DNA of 64,000 bases from Oceanihabitans iliipiscarium. Its GTDB lineage: Bacteria > Bacteroidota > Bacteroidia > Flavobacteriales > Flavobacteriaceae. Position numbers and translations under genes: made by a program. How positions within the stretch are numbered: position 1 is the first letter of the stretch; each line of letters begins with the position of its first letter. Where the stretch lies: positions 1,426,001 through 1,490,000 of the forward strand of contig NZ_JBHUOV010000001.1 of assembly GCF_042686125.1 (NCBI RefSeq), written 5' to 3'. This document shows, piece by piece, positions 28,969-38,528 of this stretch. The notes beneath the pieces were generated by a model that was not told where the DNA came from, ran no database searches, and saw only the letters and a list, made by a program, of their open reading frames with translations.

Positions 28969-30121
28969 TAAACTTAAAATAGCTATTTATTCAGGAGATA
29001 TTCCAAGCACAATATTTATAGAACGACTTATTAAAGGCATCTCTAATACTGGTAATCATGTCTATCTTTTTGGGTTTTTAAAACGTAATGTGAGTTACAA
29101 CAAATATGTTTCAGTAATTACCTATCGAAACACAAAATTTAGCAAAGCTATGCATTTGTTAAAGTATAGCTCTTTGCTTTATCTATTTAAACATAAAGAA
29201 AAAAGGGCTTTAGATGAAATTCTAAAACAACAATCACAAAACGCATTACATCATAAAGTGAAATGCTATCCAGTGTTATGGCATAAGCCAGATGTATTTC
29301 ATTTGCAATGGGCAAAAGGATTAAAAGATTGGATTTGGGTTAAACAATTTAATATCAAATTAGTTCTTGGTTTAAGAGGCGCACATATTAATTATTCACC
29401 TGTAGCCGATTTACAATTAGCAAATATGTATCGTGAACATTTCCCTAAAGTAGATGTGTTTCATGCGGTTTCAAAAGCCATTGCTACTGAAGCCAATCAA
29501 TACAATGCACCACAAGATAAAATAAAAGTGGTTTATAGTGGATTAGATATTAAAGCAGACCTTGCTCTTGATGAAAAACTAGACGATGTTTTCCAAATTA
29601 TATCTATTGGAAGACCACATTGGGTAAAAGGGTATACTTATGCACTTGATGCGTGTAAAATTTTAAAGCAAAACAATCTAAAGTTTAAATATACTATAGT
29701 TGGATGTGACGATGATATAGAATTACTCTATCAGATTCATGATTTAAATTTAAAAAGCGAAGTAACACTCTTACCACAAATGTCATTTGAAGATGTCAAA
29801 CAGAATATTCAATCTTCAGATTTATTACTATTGCCAAGTGTTAAAGAAGGAATCGCAAATGTTGTATTAGAAGCAATGGCACTCGGAACAATGGTTTTAA
29901 CTACCAATTGTGGTGGAGTTAGAGAAGTCATTACAGATGGTGTTGATGGGTTTTTAACACCTATTCGAGATTCCAAAAAAATGGCGAATAAAATTTTAGA
30001 GATCTCGAATGCTACTCAAGAAAATAAAAATCTCATAGTCGCTAATGCTAAAAAAAATATAAGAAAGAATCATAGTGAAAAGCAAATGGTTGATAACATG
30101 TTGAAACTATACAAAAGCTAA
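28961..30121 (+). CDS. GT4-type glycosyltransferase
   Basis: GT-B fold glycosyltransferase of 386 residues. The acceptor domain has KIAIYSGDIPSTIFIERLI. The donor domain shows SIGRPHWVKGYTYALDA, TIVGCDDD and an EX7E motif EGIANVVLE, then LTTNCGGVREVITDG. It overlaps the SGNH gene by 8 bases. HWVKGYTYAL resembles HWKKGLEYSL in the next glycosyltransferase, so the two probably descend from a common ancestor. Confidence 0.85.
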   Translation: MNNKLKIAIYSGDIPSTIFIERLIKGISNTGNHVYLFGFLKRNVSYNKYVSVITYRNTKFSKAMHLLKYSSLLYLFKHKEKRALDEILKQQSQNALHHKVKCYPVLWHKPDVFHLQWAKGLKDWIWVKQFNIKLVLGLRGAHINYSPVADLQLANMYREHFPKVDVFHAVSKAIATEANQYNAPQDKIKVVYSGLDIKADLALDEKLDDVFQIISIGRPHWVKGYTYALDACKILKQNNLKFKYTIVGCDDDIELLYQIHDLNLKSEVTLLPQMSFEDVKQNIQSSDLLLLPSVKEGIANVVLEAMALGTMVLTTNCGGVREVITDGVDGFLTPIRDSKKMANKILEISNATQENKNLIVANAKKNIRKNHSEKQMVDNMLKLYKS

Positions 30122-30131
30122 TTAGATTTCG

Positions 30132-31334
30132 ATGGCTAAAAAAAAACAACATAAATCTACTATCGGAATTGTATTGTATTCGGTTCCACGGTATTCTGAA
30201 ACTTTTTTTAGAAATAAAATAAAGGGACTTCAAGAAAATGGTTTTGAAGTTATTCTTTTTGTAGATTATTTTAATAAAGACGATATTAATTTTCCTTGTA
30301 AGATTGTTGCAGCTTCAGTATTTAACGAAGGAAAACTTAAAACGATAATCAATAGCCTTTTCGCTCTTTTAAAAGCCGTATTTGTTAATCCTAAACGGAG
30401 TTTAAAACTATTTCAACTAGATAAAAAAGATGGTGTAGCTCTTAAAAAAAGAGTGAAGAACCTTATTCTTAATCAGTTTTTTCTAAATGAAAATATAGAT
30501 TGGTTGCATTTTGGCTTTGGTATGTTAGCCATAGATAGAGAAAATGTAGCTCAAGTTATGAATGCTAAAATGGCTGTTAGCTTTAGAGGTTTTGATTTGT
30601 ATCTGTCGCCTTTAAGACATAAAGATTGCTATAAGTCACTATTTACTAAAAAAGTAAAATATCACGTGTTATCTCAAGAGATGAAACAGACTCTAATAGA
30701 TTATGAAATCTCTAAAGACACCATTAAAGTTATTACTCCCGCAATTGATGTTACCTTCTTTCAAACCCAAAATAAAAACAGAGAGGATAGTGCTGTTATT
30801 CAATTAGTTTCTGTAGCTAGATTGCACTGGAAAAAAGGGCTAGAATATAGTTTAGAAGCGTTAAAGTGTCTTAAACTTGCAGGAGTAAAGTTTCAGTATA
30901 CAATTATTGGAGAAGGTGCTCAATTAGAAAGATTAGTATTTGCCGCTCATCAATTAGAAATTGAAGAGAATGTCACTTTTACAGGAGCACTGTCTCATGA
31001 TGATGTGAAAAGTCAATTAGAACAAGCCGATATTTATTTGCAATATAGTATTCAAGAAGGTTTTTGTAATGCTGTAATTGAAGCTCAAGCCATGGGTTTG
31101 TTAACTGTAGTATCTGATGCTGAAGGATTGAGTGAAAATGTGTTAAACAATGAAACAGGTTGGGTTGTACCAAAAAGAAGTCCAGAATTATTAGCTCATA
31201 AAATTATTGAAGTTATTAATCTATCTCCAGAAGAAAAAAATAAGATTAGAGTTCGTGCTATCGCTAGAGTGAAAGAGGAGTTTAACTTAAAAAAACAAAA
31301 ACAAGCCTTTGTCGATTTTTATAAAAAAGATTAG
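30132..31334 (+). CDS. GT4-type glycosyltransferase
   Basis: GT-B fold enzyme of 400 residues. The start of the acceptor domain is IGIVLYSVPRYSETFFRNK. The donor domain has SVARLHWKKGLEYSLEA, TIIGEGAQLE and an EX7E motif EGFCNAVIE, then VVSDAEGLSENVL. The wording resembles the WcaL/AmsK-like colanic-acid GT4 group. A 124-base AT-rich gap follows, without an evident gene. Confidence 0.85.
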   Translation: MAKKKQHKSTIGIVLYSVPRYSETFFRNKIKGLQENGFEVILFVDYFNKDDINFPCKIVAASVFNEGKLKTIINSLFALLKAVFVNPKRSLKLFQLDKKDGVALKKRVKNLILNQFFLNENIDWLHFGFGMLAIDRENVAQVMNAKMAVSFRGFDLYLSPLRHKDCYKSLFTKKVKYHVLSQEMKQTLIDYEISKDTIKVITPAIDVTFFQTQNKNREDSAVIQLVSVARLHWKKGLEYSLEALKCLKLAGVKFQYTIIGEGAQLERLVFAAHQLEIEENVTFTGALSHDDVKSQLEQADIYLQYSIQEGFCNAVIEAQAMGLLTVVSDAEGLSENVLNNETGWVVPKRSPELLAHKIIEVINLSPEEKNKIRVRAIARVKEEFNLKKQKQAFVDFYKKD

Positions 31335-31458
31335 GAGCAATACTTCCTTAAAGACCTTTTATAAAAATATTGTGGTTTTTTAATTCATTATATCTATTAT
31401 TGTATTACTAAAGAGGAAATAGCTGCTTATTTGCTATAACTTATAATAATCGAGTAAC

Positions 31459-32127
31459 TTGTCCAAAAAGAAACATAAAGTCATAGTGGTAGGTTTGCCC
31501 AAAACAGGCACTTCAACTTTAGCCGTTATGCTTAGAATGTTAAACTATAAAGTTACTGGTCCTGATGCTAATTACAAGATTGGTGACCTCCCATTTTTAA
31601 ATAAAAAATTTAATGAGTTTGATGGATTTCAAGATTTTCCATGGTGTTTTGAATGGGATAAATTTTTAGATAATGATAAGGTTAAGTATATTATTTTAAA
31701 TCGAGAAAAAGAATCTTGGTGGAAGAGTTTTTATGAATCTTATGGTCGTAAACAAGAACGATACCTCTCATATCCTTTTTTTAAAATTTCTAAAGAGTTG
31801 AAAAATAAACCTCAGTTTTTAAATTATTTTGATACCTATTATGAAACTTTGAATACATATGCAGCTAAGTATCCAGAACGATTTTTATCAATATCAATAA
31901 AAACTTTTGAATGGCAAGAATTATGTGATTTTTTAGATGAAGACTTGCCAACTAATATGTTAGGCCAGTTGGTTAAAAAGCCACATGTCAATAAAGAAAG
32001 GTCAAAAAATGCTCAAACATTAAGGTATAAGATAACTAATCAATTGAAAAAAAAGATAAGTTCTATTATTGGTAAAGAGAATTGGAGAAAAATTGTTATT
32101 TTTTTTAGGAAGAATGGTGTCATTTAA
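31459..32127 (+). CDS. Small sulfotransferase-like protein (fourth of five)
   Basis: Protein of 222 residues with a P-loop KVIVVGLPKTGTSTLAVML (about residues 7-25) and the wording of the Sulfotransfer_4 group (VTGPDANYK, then FDGFQDFPW). The 3'-phosphate segment is less typical (KYIILNREKESWWKSFY). The start is TTG at 31459. It forms a tandem pair with the next gene, sharing the layout GxxKTGT, FQDFPW/VQDMPW and a short C-terminus. Sulfotransfer_4 members are not all proven sulfotransferases, so the activity is less certain here than at 23260. Confidence 0.65.
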   Translation: MSKKKHKVIVVGLPKTGTSTLAVMLRMLNYKVTGPDANYKIGDLPFLNKKFNEFDGFQDFPWCFEWDKFLDNDKVKYIILNREKESWWKSFYESYGRKQERYLSYPFFKISKELKNKPQFLNYFDTYYETLNTYAAKYPERFLSISIKTFEWQELCDFLDEDLPTNMLGQLVKKPHVNKERSKNAQTLRYKITNQLKKKISSIIGKENWRKIVIFFRKNGVI

Positions 32128-32141
32128 AAGGGTTTAAAAAA

Positions 32142-32750
32142 ATGAAACAAAAAGTATTTGTTATAGGATTTCAAAAAACAGGCACAACGTCTTTAGAACA
32201 CGCATTGCAATTTCTGGGTTATAGGGTGTATGGTGGAGATAAAAACTTACTGAAATTTCAAAACAAGGAAGACTTAAAACAATATATCAAAAAAACACTT
32301 GAATCTTGGGATGTTGTACAAGACATGCCTTGGCCACTTTTTTATAAAGAGCTTTATGAACTCTATCCTGACGCAAAATTTATTTTAACAATTAGGGATA
32401 CTGATAAGTGGATTAATAGTGTGGTTAAATACTTTGCAAGTATTCGTATTCCATTACATAAAAAAATATATAATGTCCCATGTGCTGAAGGTTATGAAGA
32501 TGTTTATATTTCAATTTACGACCAGCATAATAAAGATGTGCAAGCCTTTTTTAAGGAAAAGGATAATTTTATAGTCATGAAACAAGGTTATAATTTTAAT
32601 TATCAAACACTATGTGAATTCTTGAATATAAATGATGTTCCTAATGAAGATTTTCCGCATGCTAGAAATAATAAAAAACGGAAGTTACCTAATTATAAGA
32701 TATATCGTGATTTAAGATCTTTTTATTGGAACTTTAAAAAGAAATACTAA
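32142..32750 (+). CDS. Small sulfotransferase-like protein (fifth of five)
   Basis: Protein of 202 residues. The P-loop is KVFVIGFQKTGTTSLEHAL (about 4-22), then YGGDKNLL. VQDMPWPLFYKELYELYP and the 3'-phosphate segment KFILTIRDTDKWINSVVKYF are the expected pattern of Sulfotransfer_4-type proteins. It is a diverged tandem relative of the gene at 31459, 14 bases downstream of it. Predicted to be cytoplasmic. The acceptor is unknown. Confidence 0.7.
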   Translation: MKQKVFVIGFQKTGTTSLEHALQFLGYRVYGGDKNLLKFQNKEDLKQYIKKTLESWDVVQDMPWPLFYKELYELYPDAKFILTIRDTDKWINSVVKYFASIRIPLHKKIYNVPCAEGYEDVYISIYDQHNKDVQAFFKEKDNFIVMKQGYNFNYQTLCEFLNINDVPNEDFPHARNNKKRKLPNYKIYRDLRSFYWNFKKKY

Positions 32751-32760
32751 ATTTTATCTT

Positions 32761-33834
32761 TTGAAAATATTATTACTATATACATATAATAAAGGTTATT
32801 TATCTAGTTTCTTTTTTGAATTATCAACCAAATTGGCAGAAAAAGGTCATGAGGTTGTTAACTTTTCATTAAAAGGAGCAAAAAAGACTTTTATTAAAAA
32901 TGATGTAGAAGTCTGTATTTCCAAACAGGGTGGATATATTTCTAACTATTTTCATATTTACAAGATTATAAAGCGTGTCAAACCAGATGTCGTTCTATCT
33001 AATTTTAGTTATGTCAATCCTGCATTATTATTTGGTAAACTATTCGGGGTAAAAAAAAATATGGCTTGGTTTCATTCTTTAAATGAACAAATGGAGCCTA
33101 GTAAAGTAGATGTTTTTATTAAAAAACAATTTCTAAAATTAGCAGATACTGTAATTGCCAATTCTCTCTTAACAAAGGAAGAGTTACATGAAATTTATAA
33201 AGTGCCAGAATTAAAATTAAAAGACTTGCCGTTTTGGAGTAATATTTCTGAACTTACAACTTCTGATTCTGATTTAATCAGTAAAACGAATTTTGAAGGC
33301 TTAAAAATTGGTTGTCCAGGTCGTATAGTTAAACACAAAAACCAAGCTGTAGTTATTCAAGCTTTAGGTGGTATAAAGGAAAAATACGATTTTAAGTTTC
33401 ACCTCTATTTTGCTGGTGATGGTGAAGAACGCTCAAATCTTGAACAGTTAACTGAAAATTTAAAACTGACAAATGACATCACTTTTTTAAAACACATTTC
33501 AGCAAATGACATGATTGCATTCTACAAGGATTTAGATGTCATTATATTACCTAGTTTACATGAAGCATTTGGCTTGGTCTTTATTGAAGCCATATCAATG
33601 AACACACCAGTTATAGTGTCTTCGCAGTTCGGTGCTTTGTATTTTATTGATAATGAAAAGTATAATACCTCAAAGTTTACATTTAACCCTGAATCTTCAG
33701 AAGAACTTCAAGAGAAACTTTTACCTTATTTTAATAATGAAGGGTTAACAAAAAGTGAACTTCAACAATTATACATTGAAAACTTTGATAAGCACATTAT
33801 TTTTAACGACTTCCTTAGTATTATAAATAAATAA
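32761..33834 (+). CDS. GT4-type glycosyltransferase
   Basis: GT-B fold enzyme of 357 residues. It begins MKILLLYTYNKGYLSSFF, read from TTG at 32761, since no ATG is suitably placed. The donor domain has GCPGRIVKHKNQAVVIQAL, YFAGDGEERSNLEQL and an EX7E motif EAFGLVFIE, then TPVIVSSQFGA. It is followed by a 157-base AT-rich gap with no recognisable gene. Confidence 0.83.
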   Translation: MKILLLYTYNKGYLSSFFFELSTKLAEKGHEVVNFSLKGAKKTFIKNDVEVCISKQGGYISNYFHIYKIIKRVKPDVVLSNFSYVNPALLFGKLFGVKKNMAWFHSLNEQMEPSKVDVFIKKQFLKLADTVIANSLLTKEELHEIYKVPELKLKDLPFWSNISELTTSDSDLISKTNFEGLKIGCPGRIVKHKNQAVVIQALGGIKEKYDFKFHLYFAGDGEERSNLEQLTENLKLTNDITFLKHISANDMIAFYKDLDVIILPSLHEAFGLVFIEAISMNTPVIVSSQFGALYFIDNEKYNTSKFTFNPESSEELQEKLLPYFNNEGLTKSELQQLYIENFDKHIIFNDFLSIINK

Positions 33835-33991
33835 CAAGCTGGCCATTCTTTCGAAGACATTTCTAAAAGCCTTTTAATTCAAAAAAAAGGTACAATAGGA
33901 TTAAAAGAAAATCCCTATCTTTCAACCATAACTATTATAAATTAATTTGACGACTAGTCAGTTTTTTAAATGTCTTAAATTCAATATTTGA

Positions 33992-34825
33992 ATGAATTTC
34001 AAAAAAATCATCAATTATTTTTCATTTTTTATAAAAAAAGAATCGTTTAAATTAGTTGATATGGAACTTTGTGGTGTTCCATTAAAGGTAGTAAAACGAT
34101 CTTTAAGACAAAAAATAGACCAAGATGATACATGGTGGTTTTATTTGTCAAAACATCATGATATTATTTTTGATATTGGATGTAATGTTGGTTATACCGC
34201 AACTTTAGCTTTAATACAGGATCCTAACAGACAAATTATTCTGGTTGATCCAAATCCTAAGGCTTTACAAAAAGCAGCAATAAACCTTATAGAGAATGGC
34301 TTAGGAAGTAAAGCTCAATACATTGCTGCATTTGTTGGAAATACTATTGATGAAACAATCAAATTGTACACTATTGGGTCTAAAGCGGCTGGAAGTATGC
34401 ACGCTTCTCACGCTAAGACAGCTGCTGCTAAAAATTTATTTATTGAAGTTAAAACAGTAACCTTAGATTACTTATATACGTTTTATAATATAAAACCAGA
34501 TTTAGTAAAGATTGATGTTGAAGGTGCTGAAACTATTGTTATGGAATCAGCGAAAAAATTAGCTCAAGAGACTAAATGTAGTTTTTTTATCGAGATGCAT
34601 AAAGTTGAAAACTTAGGTATGGAAAAGGCAGGACAGTTTATGATTGATTGGTCTTCTGAAATGAATTACTCTGTTTGGTATCCAAAAACTGGTGAATTGC
34701 TTACTAATGCTGAACCTATTAAAAATAGAGGCAAATGCCACCTTTTATTATTGCCTAAAGAGAAGTCCTATCCTGAATATTTAAAAGGGATTAAACAAAA
34801 TGCACCACTTCCAAAATCAATTTAA
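33992..34825 (+). CDS. FkbM-family methyltransferase
   Basis: SAM-dependent O-methyltransferase of the FkbM family, 277 residues. The SAM site is IIFDIGCNVGYTATLALI, with an acidic residue in ILVDPNPKAL. The family-typical motif VKIDVEGAETIVMES is followed by FFIEMH. Such enzymes methylate sugar hydroxyls in surface glycans. It lies after a 157-base gap and its stop shares one base with the start of the next glycosyltransferase. Confidence 0.85.
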   Translation: MNFKKIINYFSFFIKKESFKLVDMELCGVPLKVVKRSLRQKIDQDDTWWFYLSKHHDIIFDIGCNVGYTATLALIQDPNRQIILVDPNPKALQKAAINLIENGLGSKAQYIAAFVGNTIDETIKLYTIGSKAAGSMHASHAKTAAAKNLFIEVKTVTLDYLYTFYNIKPDLVKIDVEGAETIVMESAKKLAQETKCSFFIEMHKVENLGMEKAGQFMIDWSSEMNYSVWYPKTGELLTNAEPIKNRGKCHLLLLPKEKSYPEYLKGIKQNAPLPKSI

Positions 34826-36150
34826 TGCCATTTAGTTTTTTAAAATATTTACAGTCAACGCATTATTTCCAACTAAAAACAAAAGCTGGATATTACATTT
34901 TTCCTAAACTTGAGGCCTTGTCTGAGGATATTGTTTGCGAACTTAAACGTGACGTAAGTTACCAATCTGAATTAGCTCAATCTTATGATATGTCATGGCA
35001 AGCCATTCAAAAAGGCTATATAGGAAAGGCAGAAACGTATGCTAATTTTGAAAAGGTACCTGTCCAAGATAATTATCACTTTTTAAGAAAGTATTTTCAT
35101 AAAGCTTGGGTTTTTTATGTCTTATTGTTTCGTCTACTGTCATTTAAAAATCCAATAAAAGAGCTTGCTGCTTATCTGAAAACACGCCAAGTAAGAAGAG
35201 TTGTTAGTGGAGAAAATCCTATAAAATATAACCATTGGGAACGCTTTAATTCCGATTTAATTTCAAAAGCACCTAAAGTAAGCGTTGTGATTCCAACGTT
35301 AAATCGTTATGATTATTTAAAGGATGTTTTAAAAGATTTAGAGTTGCAAGAATACACTAATTTTGAAGTTATTGTTGTTGATCAATCTCAACCTTTTAGA
35401 GCAGAATTTTATGATGAGTTTAATCTTGACATTAATTTAATCCGCCAAGAAGAAAAAGCCTTGTGGTTAGCTCGAAATACAGCGATTAAAAATTCTAAAG
35501 GAGATTTTATTGCACTATCTGAAGATGATGTGCGTATAAAACCAGATTGGATTTCTTTACACTTAAAAGGGATAGATTTCTTTAAGGCTCAAGTATCTGC
35601 AGGTGTTTTCTATCCAGAAGGACAGAGTATTCCTAAGGAGCGTTCGTTTTTTGCAATAGCTTCACAGTTTGCAACAGGTAATGCAATGCTTTATAAAGAT
35701 GTTTTTAAAACTGTTGGTTTGTTTGATCGACAATTTGAAAAACAGCGCATGGGAGATGGTGAGTTTGGAATAAGGTTATATTTAAATGATATAAAAAGCA
35801 TTTCTAATCCGTTCGCCTCATGTGTCGATGTTAAAGCAGGAACTGGAGGTTTAAGAGAAATGGGAAGTTGGGATGCATTTCGACCTTCAAACTTTTTTGC
35901 GCCTAGACCTATTCCTAGCGTGCTTTATTTTTTTAGGCGTTATTTTGGTAATAAACCAACTAAATTGGCTTTATTACGTATTGTTCCTATATCAATATTT
36001 CCCTATCAGTATAAAAAAAACAAACCCTTACTATTTTTAGCTGTATTAATGACTGTGCTATTGCTTCCATTGGTATTTTATCAAGTTTATAAATCATGGC
36101 ATTTAGCAAGTAAAAAAATAAAACAAGGACCAATAATTGAAACGTTATAG
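34825..36150 (+). CDS. GT2-type glycosyltransferase with N-terminal extension
   Basis: Glycosyltransferase of 441 residues. The first 145 residues are not part of the catalytic domain and have no family I recognise. The GT-A domain then shows PKVSVVIPTLNRYDYLKDVL, VIVVDQSQPF and the metal site LSEDDVRIKPDW, followed by KQRMGDGEFGIRLYLN as the base region. The C-terminus carries a membrane segment (LLFLAVLMTVLLLPLVFYQV). The ATG shares one base with the upstream stop (TAATG). Confidence 0.82.
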   Translation: MPFSFLKYLQSTHYFQLKTKAGYYIFPKLEALSEDIVCELKRDVSYQSELAQSYDMSWQAIQKGYIGKAETYANFEKVPVQDNYHFLRKYFHKAWVFYVLLFRLLSFKNPIKELAAYLKTRQVRRVVSGENPIKYNHWERFNSDLISKAPKVSVVIPTLNRYDYLKDVLKDLELQEYTNFEVIVVDQSQPFRAEFYDEFNLDINLIRQEEKALWLARNTAIKNSKGDFIALSEDDVRIKPDWISLHLKGIDFFKAQVSAGVFYPEGQSIPKERSFFAIASQFATGNAMLYKDVFKTVGLFDRQFEKQRMGDGEFGIRLYLNDIKSISNPFASCVDVKAGTGGLREMGSWDAFRPSNFFAPRPIPSVLYFFRRYFGNKPTKLALLRIVPISIFPYQYKKNKPLLFLAVLMTVLLLPLVFYQVYKSWHLASKKIKQGPIIETL

Positions 36151-37253
36151 TGAGTGTAACTAAAAAAAATATAGTAATTGTTACTTCCGAATTTCCACCA
36201 CAACCAGGTGGTATTGGTAATCATGCCTACAATTTAGCTTTGTATCTTTCTAAAAACAAGTTCTGCGTTCAAGTTATTGCTGATCAGCGCTCTGAGAATG
36301 GAGGAGAGGAAATGATTTTTGATAAAGAATTGCCGTTTGAGGTTATAAGAATTAAACGATATGATTTTCGATTTAAAATGTATGTGAAACGTGTTGCTGT
36401 TACATACAAAAGCCTAAAACAAGCCTCTCATGTAATTGCAACAGGTAAATTTTCTTTATGGAATGTAGCTCTGAGTAGTTTATTTTATAAATGCAAAACC
36501 TTAGCAGTAGTACATGGAACAGAAGTGAATTTTAAGACCTTTACGCTAAAAAAATCAATAGATATAGCTTTAAAAAAAATGGATACAGTTATTGCTGTTT
36601 CTAATTATACTAAGGATTTAATATCGCATTTAAAACGACATGTAGAGGTTATTCCTAATGGTATAGACTTAAAGAAATGGGAGGCTAAGGATGTGCCAGA
36701 ATTGGCAATAAATGGAAATCCGATTTTAACAACTGTGGGACGTGTAAGTTCTAGAAAAGGACAATTAAATGTAATTAAACAATTACCAGAACTCATTAAA
36801 CGTTTTCCTAAATTACATTACCATTGCATTGGTATTCCAACAGAAGCTGAAGCATTTAAACTAGAAGCAAGAGCTTTAAATGTGTATGAATATATAACGT
36901 TTCACGGTAGCTTAGATGAGCTGGTTTTAAAACAAATACTTAAACAAACTGATGTTTTTGTGATGCTAAGTAGTGAGAGCGAAACAGGAGATGTGGAAGG
37001 GTTTGGGATTGCTATTTTAGAAGCTAATGCACTTGGAATCCCAGCCATTGGCTCTAAAGGATGTGGTATTGAAGACGCTGTAAATACTGGAGTTTCAGGT
37101 GTTCTTATTGATTCTAATCAGACTTCAGAATTTATAAAAGGCATTGAGCAGATATTGAACAATAAAAACGCATATCAAAGTGGCGCCAAATCTTGGGCAG
37201 AACAACACGATTGGTCAAATATTATTAAGCGTTATATTACCTTTTTAACATGA
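36150..37253 (+). CDS. GT4-type glycosyltransferase
   Basis: GT-B fold glycosyltransferase of 367 residues. The start is GTG at 36150, sharing one base with the upstream TAG. IVIVTSEFPPQPGGIGNHAY is a strong GT4 N-terminal motif. The donor domain has TVGRVSSRKGQLNVIKQLP, CIGIPTEAEAF and an EX7E motif EGFGIAILE, then IPAIGSKGCGIEDAV. Its stop overlaps the next start by 4 bases. Confidence 0.86.
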   Translation: MSVTKKNIVIVTSEFPPQPGGIGNHAYNLALYLSKNKFCVQVIADQRSENGGEEMIFDKELPFEVIRIKRYDFRFKMYVKRVAVTYKSLKQASHVIATGKFSLWNVALSSLFYKCKTLAVVHGTEVNFKTFTLKKSIDIALKKMDTVIAVSNYTKDLISHLKRHVEVIPNGIDLKKWEAKDVPELAINGNPILTTVGRVSSRKGQLNVIKQLPELIKRFPKLHYHCIGIPTEAEAFKLEARALNVYEYITFHGSLDELVLKQILKQTDVFVMLSSESETGDVEGFGIAILEANALGIPAIGSKGCGIEDAVNTGVSGVLIDSNQTSEFIKGIEQILNNKNAYQSGAKSWAEQHDWSNIIKRYITFLT

Positions 37254-38380
37254 AAAAGCTCGTTATAATTTCACATACAGAACATTATAAAAATGCAGAT
37301 GGTAATATTGTTGGTCTAGGTTCTACTGTGACTGAAATTAATAATTTACTTTCCGTTTTTGATGAGGTTGTTCATGTGGCCATGCTGCATAATAGTCCAG
37401 CACCAGCAAGTGCTTTACCTTATACTTCAAATAAAATAACATTTCTAGCTTTGCCAGCAGTTGGTGGACCGAAAGTTTTGGATAAATTGGCTATTATCTG
37501 GAAAGCGCCTCAGATTTTAATCACAATAAAAAAAGCCATTAAAAGGGCAGATTATTTCCAATTTAGAGCACCAACAGGAATTGGAGTTTTTGTTATTCCG
37601 TATTTAGTCCTATTTAGTTCTAAAAAAGGATGGTTTAAATATGCAGGAAATTGGAATCAAAAAAAACCACCTTTAGCCTATAGTTTTCAGCGTTGGATAT
37701 TAAAAAATCAAAAAAGAAAGGTTACCATTAACGGGTTATGGCCTAATCAACCGAAACAATGTTTAACTTTTGAGAATCCCTGTTTAACTTCAAATGAAAT
37801 TAATGAAGGTGTAGTTTTGACAAGTAATAAATCAATTTCAAAAGGAGGGATTAACTTTTGTTTTGTCGGCCGTTTAGAAGAAGAAAAAGGAGTTGGGTTA
37901 TTAATTGAGGCTTTTAAAAGTTTATCTAATGAAGAAAAATTGAAAATTAATACGGTTAACGTTGTTGGTTATGGGAAAAGACTAAATGACTATAAAAGCA
38001 AAGCAGGCGATAGTGGTTTAAATTTTGAGTTTCACGGATTTTTATCTAGGAATGATGTACATGAAATATATAAAGAATCGCATGCAATTGTTTTACCGTC
38101 CGCTTCCGAAGGTTTTCCTAAGGTCATAGCAGAAGCGATGAACTATGGATGTTTACCAATTGTTTCAGATATTTCTTCTATAAGTCATTATGTAAAAAAT
38201 GAAGGTAATGGGTTTTTAATATTTCCTATTACTAAAGAGAATTTAATTAAACAGATAAAAAAAGTATTGAATTTATCTGATATTCAATATGCTAAGATGA
38301 TACAGAGCCAAAAGGAAGAACTCTCAAAATTTACTTACAGACACTATAATAATAGAATATTAAAAGAGCTATTAAATTAA
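37250..38380 (+). CDS. GT4-type glycosyltransferase
   Basis: GT-B fold glycosyltransferase of 376 residues, coupled by an ATGA overlap to the previous one. The acceptor domain starts MKKLVIISHTEHYKNADG. The donor domain has FCFVGRLEEEKGVGLLIEAF, VVGYGKRLNDY and an EX7E motif EGFPKVIAE, then CLPIVSDISSISHYV. A 148-base gap follows, with no gene visible. Confidence 0.85.
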   Translation: MKKLVIISHTEHYKNADGNIVGLGSTVTEINNLLSVFDEVVHVAMLHNSPAPASALPYTSNKITFLALPAVGGPKVLDKLAIIWKAPQILITIKKAIKRADYFQFRAPTGIGVFVIPYLVLFSSKKGWFKYAGNWNQKKPPLAYSFQRWILKNQKRKVTINGLWPNQPKQCLTFENPCLTSNEINEGVVLTSNKSISKGGINFCFVGRLEEEKGVGLLIEAFKSLSNEEKLKINTVNVVGYGKRLNDYKSKAGDSGLNFEFHGFLSRNDVHEIYKESHAIVLPSASEGFPKVIAEAMNYGCLPIVSDISSISHYVKNEGNGFLIFPITKENLIKQIKKVLNLSDIQYAKMIQSQKEELSKFTYRHYNNRILKELLN

Positions 38381-38528
38381 GCTTCATTATATTTTTAACT
38401 TAAGCATTTGTTTTTTTGACCTAGTATCTTGATTTTTAGCGATTACAAGTTTTGTTAAACCATAAATTATTAGGTCTAAATAAAAAAATATTTTACATTT
38501 ATCGTTCGTATAAAATTAATCCTCATTA

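Noticed and set aside
33835..33991. TATCTTTC in the gap before the FkbM methyltransferase, considered as a promoter
   Set aside because: One mismatch in the -7 element, no TTG at the -33 distance, and a long distance to the start.
38398..38484. Inverted repeat GACCTA/TAGGTC in the gap before the transglutaminase-like gene
   Set aside because: Six-base arms about 55 bases apart are expected by chance in AT-rich DNA.
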